A stretch of 8,317 nucleotides of DNA from an uncultured Candidatus Melainabacteria bacterium (GTDB taxonomy: Bacteria > Cyanobacteriota > Vampirovibrionia > Gastranaerophilales > Gastranaerophilaceae): positions 1-8,317 of the forward strand of contig CAKVJR010000077.1 of NCBI GenBank assembly GCA_934754855.1, written 5' to 3'. The notes under the pieces were generated by a model. The model saw only the letters and a program-made list of their open reading frames with translations. It made no database searches and was not told the origin of the DNA. Within the stretch, counting starts at the first letter, position 1. Every line of letters starts with the position of its first letter. This document shows, one piece after another, positions 1-6,566 of this stretch. Made by a program: the position numbers and the translations under genes.

Positions 1-1
1 T

Positions 2-2602
2 TTCGGGACAAATTCTTTATTGCACGGAAGATTAGAAAATGTCTTTTTGCCTTATTTTTCTTATTATAAGTCAATTTTGACATCGAATAACGATATTTTT
101 TATAATTTTTCAAAAATGGGCGGATTATGCGGGTTGGAATCTTCCGCATACTATATGTTCAGTCCTCTTAACGCATTATTGCTACTTTTTCCTGACAGAT
201 TTTTGAATGTCGGAATAACGTTGTTGATTGTTCTTAAATTAGGACTTTGCGGATTAACGTGTGCGTATTTTTTGAACAAAGAATATGGCAAAGACAGTTA
301 TATGACAATCGCTTTTGCTTGTTGTTACGCTCTTTGCGGACATAATGTGTCAAACATTTCAAACGTAATGTTTTACGATGGATTTATCCTGTTTCCGCTT
401 GTAATGCTTGGTGTTTCAAAGATTTTGAAGAATGAAAGCAGTTTGTTGTATTTTGTAAGTTTGTTGTTGACGATTATCACAAACGGCTTAGTCGGCTATA
501 TGTCGGCATTCTTTTCGATATTGATTGTCGTTTGCTACAAATTACCGCTTTTGTATAAGGAAGCCGACGTAAACGTTACGATTTTGAAAATTAAGAGATT
601 AGTTTTTGAAATGATTATGGCATTCGGACTTACGGCTTGGTTGTGGGTTCCTGAAATTTGTTCTTTGACTGATTCTCAGAATTTCATTTTGCATTTGCAG
701 GACGCTTTTTGGAACTCAAATTTGAGTTTTGAAGTTTTGTTTGCAAAATTTTTCTCATCAGGCGGTATAAATGTATTTTCGTATGACTTTTTAATCTCGC
801 CTAATCTTTTTATCGGTGTTTTTGCTTTTGCCTTTGTTATGCTTTATTTCTTGAATAAGGCTTTTTCTTGGCGGGAAAAGTTGGTTGCGGGCGGATTTTT
901 GGTACTTTTGTATTTGATTTATAATTTTAGCGGTACATTGTCGTTTTTGAATTTGGGCATTGATACAAGAGATAATTTCTATAAATTTACGTCGGCATAT
1001 ACTATTGAATTTTTCCTGATTTGCTTGGCGTATAAATCTTTCTTGAAAATAGAATCTTTAACAAATAAAAACATTATTGTTGCAGGCATTTTATACCTCA
1101 TCGGTGCAGTTCTTGTATATAAAAAGCATTTTTCTTTTTTGGATAATTTTTATGTCAATGTTGATATTGTGCTGTTCCTTTGCGTTTTATATATTTGCTA
1201 TGTTATTTTTGAAAACAGGGAAAGTATTAAAAAAATTGTTCCGTTTTTCATGGTCGTTTCCTGCATAAATTTGTTTATTGGTACAAATTTGACGTTTGGC
1301 GATTTGAGAAGTGACACAAGAATAAAGGACTCAACCGTTTATTCTGATTATCTTTTCGATATGAGTCAGGCGAAAAAATATCTCAGCAAGGCTGATAAAT
1401 CTTTTTATCGGGTTGAATCAGAAGAAAATTGTTACGATGAAAGTTGGTTCAGACCGAATAACAATAACCCGCTATTGCTTTGTGTCAATGGAATTTCTCA
1501 GTTTGACGTTTTTGGCGATAGTGTGTTGGAAAAGTTCTATTCTGAATTTGGTTTCACCCTTTCGACAATGTATATGAATACTTTTTATGATGAAGAGATG
1601 GCAATGACGCCGATTTCGATACTCGGAATCAAATACATCGTTTCTTCTTCTCAATTGCCTTATCCGTTTGAAAAAGTTAAATCTTTTTACGGTAGCAAAT
1701 TTTTTGATGATAAAACGGAAAGACTTTCTGTTTGGAAAAATAATTATGCATTTCCGATAGGATTTGTCGTAAACAATCATAGAAGTTTGCATCACGAAAT
1801 TACGGATAAATTCCCTCTCGATTTTCAAAATTCAATGTTGAAAAAACTTTCTGGAAACGATTATGGAGATGTTTATAAAATACATGTTTTGAAAGATATG
1901 CCAAAATATTGTCTGACAGACGATTTTCACCCTGTTAAGGTATCTCAAAAATTCCACGTGACGGAAAATCTCCCGCTATATTTGTTTATCAAAGATAGCC
2001 ATTCTTATCCTAATTATTTTGAAAAAATCAGTGTAAACGGTGACGTTTTGGACTATCATTCGTTGTTGAAAAATGTTTATTTCTATCTTGGAAAAAATCT
2101 GAAAAATCAAAATCTGAATATAACTTTTGAAAGAGAAAACTTTGAAGAGTGGATTCCGAGATATGACGAAAACGATTTGACAATCGCATTGGCGTACGAA
2201 GATGAGTCCGTTTTGAGAAAATATTATAACGAATTTACTCAAAAAGCCTGCAAAATCAAGAAAATTACAAGTTCTCATCTGAAATTAAAAGCGTACGCTG
2301 AAGACGGCAATCAAATCTTGTTCATGACAATCCCTTATGCTGATGAGTGGGAAATCAAAGTGAACGGCAAAATTTGCGATAAAGAAAAAATCTTCTCGAC
2401 CTTTATCGGTATTGAACTTGAAGATGGCGATAATGATATAGAAATGATTTACAAACCGAAAGGCTCCGTCTTCGGCATTGCAATGTCTGTTTTCATTCTC
2501 ATCTTCTTCATTTTCGACTTAATTGAGGAATTTCGTTCGAGAAAAAAAGATAAAAAAGATAAAAATGATACAAAGGATAAAAAAAAAATCTCTAAGTCGT
2601 GA
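2..2602 (+). CDS. YfhO-family membrane glycosyltransferase-like protein (5' partial)
   Basis: Open from the first bases, so the gene begins left of the window. The TTG at 20 is not a credible start because the frame continues upstream and a YfhO N-terminal membrane segment (roughly 30 residues) would still be missing. 866 residues are visible. The first half holds about 11 hydrophobic segments (for example around residues 67-91, 147-180 and 410-431). It is followed by a large soluble part of about 390 residues, one last membrane helix near 821-841 and a Lys/Asp-rich tail. YfhO hallmarks seen: an early YYMFSPLN segment, SFYRVE at the start of the soluble part, LGIKYIVSS, and near the end IPYADEWEIKVNGK and YKPKGSVFG. 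Family knowledge: YfhO proteins are GT-C-like, and in Bacillus YfhO works with the GT2 CsbB in glycosylating lipoteichoic acid. Here a GT2 lies just downstream on the opposite strand. The donor and acceptor cannot be read from sequence. Confidence 0.85.
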   Translation, partial: FGTNSLLHGRLENVFLPYFSYYKSILTSNNDIFYNFSKMGGLCGLESSAYYMFSPLNALLLLFPDRFLNVGITLLIVLKLGLCGLTCAYFLNKEYGKDSYMTIAFACCYALCGHNVSNISNVMFYDGFILFPLVMLGVSKILKNESSLLYFVSLLLTIITNGLVGYMSAFFSILIVVCYKLPLLYKEADVNVTILKIKRLVFEMIMAFGLTAWLWVPEICSLTDSQNFILHLQDAFWNSNLSFEVLFAKFFSSGGINVFSYDFLISPNLFIGVFAFAFVMLYFLNKAFSWREKLVAGGFLVLLYLIYNFSGTLSFLNLGIDTRDNFYKFTSAYTIEFFLICLAYKSFLKIESLTNKNIIVAGILYLIGAVLVYKKHFSFLDNFYVNVDIVLFLCVLYICYVIFENRESIKKIVPFFMVVSCINLFIGTNLTFGDLRSDTRIKDSTVYSDYLFDMSQAKKYLSKADKSFYRVESEENCYDESWFRPNNNNPLLLCVNGISQFDVFGDSVLEKFYSEFGFTLSTMYMNTFYDEEMAMTPISILGIKYIVSSSQLPYPFEKVKSFYGSKFFDDKTERLSVWKNNYAFPIGFVVNNHRSLHHEITDKFPLDFQNSMLKKLSGNDYGDVYKIHVLKDMPKYCLTDDFHPVKVSQKFHVTENLPLYLFIKDSHSYPNYFEKISVNGDVLDYHSLLKNVYFYLGKNLKNQNLNITFERENFEEWIPRYDENDLTIALAYEDESVLRKYYNEFTQKACKIKKITSSHLKLKAYAEDGNQILFMTIPYADEWEIKVNGKICDKEKIFSTFIGIELEDGDNDIEMIYKPKGSVFGIAMSVFILIFFIFDLIEEFRSRKKDKKDKNDTKDKKKISKS

Positions 2603-2630
2603 CAAAAAACGCTTTGTGATTTCTTTTTCC
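2602..2630 (+). terminator. weak terminator candidate after yfhO-like gene
   Basis: ACAAA (2602-2606) can pair with TTTGT (2613-2617) over a six-base loop, and a T-rich run (2618-2630) follows. The stem is only five pairs, with a mismatch just outside, so this is a weak candidate. It overlaps the stop codon. Confidence 0.3.
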
Positions 2631-2670
2631 TTTGCAAAAATTAAATGTATTTTTATAATAAAACACAAAT

Positions 2671-2938
2671 AACACTATTTGTTGCAAATCTGTTTCGTCA
2701 CTCTTGGCAGTAATTTCGGTTAAATCTGTGCGGTTTTGCTACAATTTTACAAAAACACTATTTGTTGTATTGTCAAGGTGATTTTCTTAAAGTTTTTGCA
2801 AAATTAAGTAATGCTTATCTGTTGCATTGTCACGCAAGCAATTAAAAGCCTGTTGGTATTTTTAAATAACACTATTTGTTGTATTACGCTTGTAGGCTGT
2901 GCAAATGCTTATAGATACTCGAATAACACTATTTGTGT
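2671..2938. repeat. array of short repeats, 57-nt period (core AACACTATTTGTTG)
   Basis: Between the convergent yfhO-like and GT2 genes the 14-mer AACACTATTTGTTG is exact at 2671-2684, 2754-2767 and 2868-2881, and nearly exact at 2925-2938 (ends GTGT). The copies at 2754 and 2868 share 18 bases, AACACTATTTGTTGTATT. Starts 2754, 2811, 2868 and 2925 are spaced exactly 57 nt. The 2811 copy is decayed but keeps 16 of 20 bases against the 2754 copy over 2815-2834. A still weaker copy at 2697 (13 of 21) extends the same phase. The copy at 2671 is off-phase (83 nt before 2754). The 34-37 nt between copies are not similar to each other. This resembles a decayed repeat-spacer array, but no cas gene is visible and the repeat is shorter than usual for CRISPR. 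An interspersed family or binding-site array fits equally well. No convincing ORF lies in 2603-2928. Confidence 0.7.
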
Positions 2939-2940
2939 TT
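2922..2940 (-). repeat. repeat copy spanning the GT2 stop codon
   Basis: On the minus strand this reads AAACACAAATAGTGTTATT and contains the last codons (AAA CAC AAA) and the TAG stop of the GT2 gene. AACAC and GTGTT form a five-pair inverted repeat around AAATA. It is the last member of the 57-nt array and differs at one base of 19 from the copy over the purH stop at 8006-8024. Confidence 0.75.
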
Positions 2941-3648
2941 TTTGAATTTTGATACAAATTGATAGCAGAGCAATTTAATGAAAAGCCAGCAAAATTCGGG
3001 GAGGAAAGTCCAATAATTTCTTTTTGTTACCCCTTTATATCTTTTGTGGAAGTGGATAGGGACTTCGACGACTTTGAGGTTTGGATTTTGAATTTTTGCT
3101 TTAACGAGAATTTCGAGTTGTGCTTCAAAGAATTGGCTCATTAATTTGATATCTTTGAGGATTGATGTGCGATACAGTTTGTATCCTGCCGAAATATCTT
3201 TGATACCGTGGAGTCCGAAGAGATTTTGGTAAACGAAATTCAAAATTTTAGAGTAGATAATATTTTGGGATTCATCGTCGTTAATACCGCCGTCAACGTA
3301 TCTTGAACCGATTGCGATGTCTGCATTTTCGTCGGTTAATTTTTTGAAAATTTCAGGAATATAATTCGGGTCGTGAGAAAAATCGGCATCAATCATAAAG
3401 AAGTATTCTTTTTCGGCATAATTCATTGCAGTTTGGTATGCACCGCCGTAGTTTGGAAATTCTTGAACTACATATCTTGCGTTGAATTGTTCGCAGACTT
3501 GTTTTGTGTTGTCTGTTGATTTGTCGCTGTCAATGATTAAAAGTTCGTAATCGTCCGTAATTTTTTTCAAATTTTCTATAACGAGCGGTAAAAGTTTTAC
3601 AAGATTTTCTTCTTCGTTATATGCCAAAATCGTTAGTGTTATGCCCAT
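2929..3648 (-). CDS. GT2 glycosyltransferase, polyprenyl-phosphate mannosyl/glycosyltransferase-like
   Basis: 239 residues, a GT-A fold enzyme of the DPM1/CsbB kind expected to move a sugar from a nucleotide donor to a polyprenyl phosphate at the inner face of the membrane. Seen: ITLTILAYNEEEN at the start, IIDSDKSTDNT (residues 38-48), the metal-binding DAD at 87-89 within MIDADFSHDP, GSRYVDGG (114-121), DISAGYKLYR (151-160), EAQLEI (175-180) and VPIHFHKRYKG (196-206). The C-terminus has one hydrophobic stretch (about 215-232) but not the two membrane helices of CsbB-type enzymes, so it may be only peripherally bound. The start at 3648 was chosen for its strong Shine-Dalgarno site and because the family begins there; the frame is open to 3717 without support. 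It converges on the YfhO-like gene and diverges from the sugar operon. Donor and acceptor are unknown. Confidence 0.88.
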   Translation of the reverse strand: MGITLTILAYNEEENLVKLLPLVIENLKKITDDYELLIIDSDKSTDNTKQVCEQFNARYVVQEFPNYGGAYQTAMNYAEKEYFFMIDADFSHDPNYIPEIFKKLTDENADIAIGSRYVDGGINDDESQNIIYSKILNFVYQNLFGLHGIKDISAGYKLYRTSILKDIKLMSQFFEAQLEILVKAKIQNPNLKVVEVPIHFHKRYKGVTKRNYWTFLPEFCWLFIKLLCYQFVSKFKKHK

Positions 3649-3652
3649 TTTA

Positions 3653-3658
3653 ACTCCT
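3653..3658 (-). promoter_or_regulatory. ribosome binding site of GT2 gene
   Basis: On the minus strand AGGAGT (within AAAAGGAGT) lies four bases before the ATG at 3648. It is the only good Shine-Dalgarno site in this frame and decides the start over the upstream TTG at 3717. Confidence 0.8.
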
Positions 3659-3690
3659 TTTAAGCAGTTTTTTGAATTTTCCGTTCCAAA

Positions 3691-3703
3691 AATGACGGTC
3701 ATT
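3691..3703. promoter_or_regulatory. 13-bp perfect palindrome in GT2 leader
   Basis: AATGAC G GTCATT is a perfect inverted repeat with a one-base centre. It lies about 43 bp upstream of the GT2 ATG and just downstream of the predicted start of transcription, so it could be an operator or a leader hairpin. No known regulator is recognised. Confidence 0.4.
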
Positions 3704-3721
3704 ATTCTGTCAGTCAATTTT

Positions 3722-3750
3722 ATTTTAGCAAAAACAGATATTTCTGTCAG
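3722..3750 (-). promoter_or_regulatory. sigma-70-type promoter for GT2 gene
   Basis: On the minus strand CTGACA (3750-3745) is followed after exactly 17 bases by TAAAAT (3727-3722), preceded by TGC as in an extended -10. Each hexamer matches the consensus at 5 of 6 positions. Transcription would start near 3715, giving a leader of about 65 nt. The 9-mer CTGACAGAA occurs twice on this strand: at 3750-3742, covering the -35, and at 3713-3705, at the expected transcript start. Confidence 0.6.
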
Positions 3751-3789
3751 CAGATGAATTTTTCAAAACCATTTGTAAGCCTTATATTG

Positions 3790-3817
3790 TTTACTTTTTC
3801 TTTGTTTTATCTATAAT
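3790..3817 (+). promoter_or_regulatory. promoter of the cupin-aminotransferase-dehydratase operon
   Basis: TTTACT (3790-3795), 16 bases, then a perfect TATAAT (3812-3817). The ATG of the cupin gene begins only six bases after the -10. Transcription would therefore start at or within a base or two of the ATG, which predicts a leaderless mRNA. No Shine-Dalgarno site precedes that ATG, which agrees. Confidence 0.6.
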
Positions 3818-3823
3818 ATTTTT

Positions 3824-4255
3824 ATGATTAAAAATTTTTATTATCGTGACAAACAGATTGCACTCATCATAAAAAACAGTTACCACAACGATGGGATAAA
3901 GTTTTTTACTGATGATGATTCTGCTCAACAGATTGCATATATGAGCCACAAAAAGGGAACGGTTGTTCAGGCACATGTTCACAATGTTGTTGAGAGAACG
4001 GTATCTCTTACGCAGGAAGTTTTGATTATAAAAAAGGGGAAAATCAGGCTTGATTTGTATTCTCCCGATAAGGAATATCTTGAAAGCACCATTGCCGAGG
4101 CGGGAGATATTATTTTTCTTCCTTATGGCGGGCATGGTTTAAAAATTCTCGAAGACCTTGATATGATAGAAGTTAAACAGGGTCCGTATTTAGGTTGTGA
4201 TGATAAGGTCAGATTTCCGGAAATATCTGATGAAAAGGTTGTTATAAATGAGTAA
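3824..4255 (+). CDS. small cupin-domain protein of a polysaccharide operon
   Basis: 143 residues, a single cupin beta-barrel. Motif 1 is clear: G45, then H51, H53 and E57 (GTVVQAHVHNVVE). Motif 2 is GDIIFLPYGGHG (94-105) with H104. The three His and the Glu would hold a metal. The sequence resembles stand-alone cytosolic cupins, from memory common in surface-polysaccharide clusters, with the conserved tail EVKQGPYLG (116-124). The reaction of that group is not known to me. A sugar epimerase or isomerase role is possible from the neighbours but unproven, and dTDP-sugar ketoisomerase (FdtA-like) motifs were not recognised. It is the first gene of the operon. Its start has no ribosome binding site and sits right after a -10 box. 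The stop overlaps the next gene by eight bases (ATGAGTAA), so the two are likely translationally coupled. Confidence 0.85.
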   Translation: MIKNFYYRDKQIALIIKNSYHNDGIKFFTDDDSAQQIAYMSHKKGTVVQAHVHNVVERTVSLTQEVLIIKKGKIRLDLYSPDKEYLESTIAEAGDIIFLPYGGHGLKILEDLDMIEVKQGPYLGCDDKVRFPEISDEKVVINE

Positions 4256-5390
4256 TTTTATACCTGTTTTTGAACCGTTGTTAGATGGCAACGAAAAACT
4301 TTATGTTGAAGAGTGTTTTAAAAATGGTTGGATTGCTCAAAACGGGCCGTTTACAAAAAAATTGGAAGAAGAATTTTCAAAATATTGCAAACAAAAATAC
4401 GGAACGTGTGTTGCAAATGGCAGTGCTGCATTGGATTTAGCCGTCAGGGCAATGAAAGAGGTCTATAATTGGGAGGACAATTCCGAGATTCTTGTTCCGT
4501 CGTTTAATATAATTTCTGCGGCTCAAAGTTGCTTGTATAGTAACTTGCAACCTGTTTTTGTTGATTCTGAGGCAGAAACTTGGAACATTGATGTTTCAAA
4601 AATTGAGCAGCATATAACGGAAAAAACGAGGGCTATCGTTGTTGTTCATATATACGGGCTTCCGTCGAAAATGAACGAAATCATTGAGATTGCCAAAAAA
4701 TATGATTTGAAAATTATAGAAGATGCCGCTCAGGCTCACGGACAAACTTATAACAACCGAATTTGCGGAAGTTTCGGCGATATAACCGCATTCTCGTTTT
4801 TTATTAATAAAAATGTTGCTTGCGGAGAGGGCGGAATTGTTCTCGCATCTGATGAACGGCTGATTGAGAAGGTAAAATATTATAAAAATTTATGTTTTGG
4901 CTGTGATAAATTTGTTCATCAAGATTTGGGCTGGAATTACAGAATGACTGATATTCAGGCGGCAATAGCCTATGCACAGTTTGAAAAATTAGACAAAACG
5001 ATTGAAAAGAAAAAGTATATCGGTAATTTTTACAGAAATTTGTTAAAAGATATTCCTGCTAAAATTTCTCTTGAAAAAACGGAATATGCCGAAAATCATT
5101 ATTGGGCATTTGGGGTTGTTATCGGCGAAGATATTGATATGACTGCAAAAGAGGCTATGGCATTTTTGGGCGAAAAAAATATCGGAACACGTCCGTTCTT
5201 TTTTCCGATGCATAAACAACCGATTTTTGAAAAAATGGGAATTTTGGATAATTGCGAAAGACCTGTTTCTGAAATGCTTTATAAAAAGGGCTTTTATATC
5301 CCGACCGGCTTGAATTTGACCGATGATAAACTTGAATATGTTGCAAGCAGCGTTTCTTTATTGTTTAATTCTTTTAAAAAGTCAGTTTAG
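4248..5390 (+). CDS. DegT/DnrJ/EryC1-type sugar aminotransferase, GDP-perosamine synthase-like
   Basis: 380 residues, the usual family length. It is a PLP enzyme that would transfer an amino group from glutamate to C4 of a 4-keto-6-deoxy sugar nucleotide. Seen: GWIAQNGPFTKKLEEEF near the start, NGSAALDLA (57-65), IIEDAAQAHG (156-165) with D159 to pair with the PLP ring nitrogen, and FSFFINKNVACGEGG (182-196) with K188 as the Schiff-base lysine. Also present are GWNYRMTDIQAAI (228-240) and RPFFFPMHKQPIF in the C-terminal part. The last two and the overall pattern resemble GDP-perosamine synthases (Per/RfbE) more than UDP- or dTDP-sugar members. The next gene, a GDP-mannose 4,6-dehydratase homologue, would supply exactly that enzyme's substrate. 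The start overlaps the cupin stop; AAAAGG at 4233-4238 is a loosely spaced ribosome site. Substrate assignment is inference. Confidence 0.88.
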   Translation: MSNFIPVFEPLLDGNEKLYVEECFKNGWIAQNGPFTKKLEEEFSKYCKQKYGTCVANGSAALDLAVRAMKEVYNWEDNSEILVPSFNIISAAQSCLYSNLQPVFVDSEAETWNIDVSKIEQHITEKTRAIVVVHIYGLPSKMNEIIEIAKKYDLKIIEDAAQAHGQTYNNRICGSFGDITAFSFFINKNVACGEGGIVLASDERLIEKVKYYKNLCFGCDKFVHQDLGWNYRMTDIQAAIAYAQFEKLDKTIEKKKYIGNFYRNLLKDIPAKISLEKTEYAENHYWAFGVVIGEDIDMTAKEAMAFLGEKNIGTRPFFFPMHKQPIFEKMGILDNCERPVSEMLYKKGFYIPTGLNLTDDKLEYVASSVSLLFNSFKKSV

Positions 5391-5401
5391 GTTAATTCGG
5401 A

Positions 5402-6427
5402 ATGAAAAAAAGAGCGTTAATAACCGGTGTCAGCGGGCAAGACGGAAGTTATCTTGCAGAATTTTTATTGGAAAAGGGCTACGAAGTTTACGGCTTAATC
5501 CGTATGAGTTCGGTCAACAATAAGGCAAGACTGAAAAATATTGTCGGAAATGAGGATTTTCATATTGTTTATGGCGATATGACGGACGAATCGAGCCTTT
5601 TCAAGGCGGTAAAGCAATCTTTGCCCGATGAAATATACAACCTTGCGGCACAATCGAGCGTGGGTTTGTCAGGAGATTTTTCGGAATATACGACAAATGT
5701 TAATGCTCTTGGCATTTTAAAGTTGATAAATATCGTGTATGAGTTGGATTTGCAGGATAAAATAAAAATTTATCAGCCCATAAGTTCGGAAATTTTTGAC
5801 AGTGACGGTTCGGAAGTTTTGAGCGAAAAATCCGAGGTAAATCCTTGCAACATATATTCTTGCTCAAAAGCGTATGCAAGAATAATTACAAACAGTTTCA
5901 AGAAAAAGGGTTTGTTTATCGTTAACGGAATCCCCTTTATCCACGAATCACCACGAAGACCGGAAATATTTGTTTCAAGAAAAATAACAAAATCCGCCGT
6001 CAAAATTAAACTCGGCAAAATAGAAAAATTCCAACTTGGAAACCTGTCTGTCGAACGAGATTGGGGACATTCCAAAGATTTTGTCAGAGGAATGTGGCTG
6101 TCGTTGCAGCAAAACGAGCCTGACGAGTACGTTTTTGCGACAGGTACTCCGACATCGTTGAGAGATTTTTGCACGAAAGTTTTTGCTTGCCTCGGAATAG
6201 AGATTGTTTTTAAAGGTAGCGGACTTGAGGAAAAAGCCTATGATGCAAAAACAGGCAAGGTCTTAATCGAGGTTAATCCGAATTTCGTAAGGCCGAATGA
6301 AAAAATGACCCAAATCGGTGATTATTCCAAGGCAAAAGAAAAACTCGGCTGGACGCCCGAATACACGATTGACGACATTATAAAAGAAATGGTTGAAGAA
6401 GATTTGAAAGAAGAATCGGGCAATTAA
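5402..6427 (+). CDS. GDP-mannose 4,6-dehydratase-like SDR enzyme
   Basis: 341 residues, extended short-chain dehydrogenase fold, expected to convert GDP-mannose to GDP-4-keto-6-deoxymannose with bound NADP. Seen: GVSGQDGSYLAEFLLEKGYEV with the G9/G12/G15 dinucleotide motif, YGDMTD (57-62), YNLAAQSSV (79-87), active-site S128/E130 in ISSE, Y152 and K156 in the YxxxK pair, NGIPFIHESPRR (175-186), SRKITKSA, and RDWGHSKDF (219-227). HESPRR and RDWGH are typical of GMD. It is a little shorter than the E. coli enzyme (about 370). Three sites differ: the Thr of the usual STSE is Ser, the Gly of ELYG is Asp in EIFD, and the second Arg of RRSS is Met35. It could therefore be a GMD relative with a shifted product. 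It follows the aminotransferase by 11 bases with only a weak ribosome site, so it belongs to the same operon. Confidence 0.87.
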   Translation: MKKRALITGVSGQDGSYLAEFLLEKGYEVYGLIRMSSVNNKARLKNIVGNEDFHIVYGDMTDESSLFKAVKQSLPDEIYNLAAQSSVGLSGDFSEYTTNVNALGILKLINIVYELDLQDKIKIYQPISSEIFDSDGSEVLSEKSEVNPCNIYSCSKAYARIITNSFKKKGLFIVNGIPFIHESPRRPEIFVSRKITKSAVKIKLGKIEKFQLGNLSVERDWGHSKDFVRGMWLSLQQNEPDEYVFATGTPTSLRDFCTKVFACLGIEIVFKGSGLEEKAYDAKTGKVLIEVNPNFVRPNEKMTQIGDYSKAKEKLGWTPEYTIDDIIKEMVEEDLKEESGN

Positions 6428-6444
6428 CCTGCTTGTCGGTTTTT
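6419..6444 (+). terminator. weak terminator candidate after the sugar operon
   Basis: GGCAA (6419-6423) can pair with TTGTC (6433-6437, one G-U pair) across a nine-base loop that includes the stop codon. Two G and five T (6440-6444) follow. The stem is short, so this is tentative. Confidence 0.25.
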
Positions 6445-6457
6445 CGCCATTTCCTTT

Positions 6458-6566
6458 TGATATTTTGTTTGCGATAATTCCGTGCGACATTTTTGCGGTA
6501 ATTTTGTTGCCATAATTCTGTTTCGAGAATTTTGTTACAATAATTTTGTTTCGGCATTTTTGTAAA
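6458..6566. repeat. degenerate 14-bp tandem repeat (TAATTTTGTTTCGR)
   Basis: Four consecutive 14-bp units fit without gaps: 6499-6512 (TAATTTTGTTGCCA), 6513-6526 (TAATTCTGTTTCGA), 6527-6540 (GAATTTTGTTACAA) and 6541-6554 (TAATTTTGTTTCGG). Looser units lie on both sides (6458-6474, 6475-6487, 6488-6498, 6555-6566) with 11-17 bp lengths. The block fills most of the gap between the dehydratase and purH genes. The 14-bp unit is not a multiple of three and every frame gives low-complexity sequence, so I do not read it as coding. Confidence 0.65.

Noticed and set aside
20..22. TTG at 20 as the true start of the YfhO-like protein
   Set aside because: The frame is open to the left edge, there is no ribosome site, and the family's first membrane segment would be missing.
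2671..2938. A true CRISPR array
   Set aside because: Conserved part is only about 18-24 nt, several units are decayed, one copy is out of phase, and no cas gene is in the window. Kept as an unclassified repeat array.
2671..2938. Integron attC sites at gene ends
   Set aside because: The copies lack a matching RYYYAAC/GTTRRRY pair, and the units carry no cassette genes.
3634..3642. TAGTGTTAT at the start of the GT2 gene as another repeat copy, making inverted repeats around the gene
   Set aside because: Only nine bases match and they encode the conserved first beta-strand (ITLT) of the enzyme, so chance plus coding constraint explains them.
3791..4135. Minus-strand reading frame opposite the cupin gene
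   Set aside because: It runs through a promoter and opposite a clear cupin domain, with no recognisable protein features.
5402..6427. A generic UDP-glucose epimerase or dTDP-glucose dehydratase
   Set aside because: HESPRR, RDWGH and the GQDGSYLAE start are typical of GDP-mannose 4,6-dehydratase rather than those enzymes.
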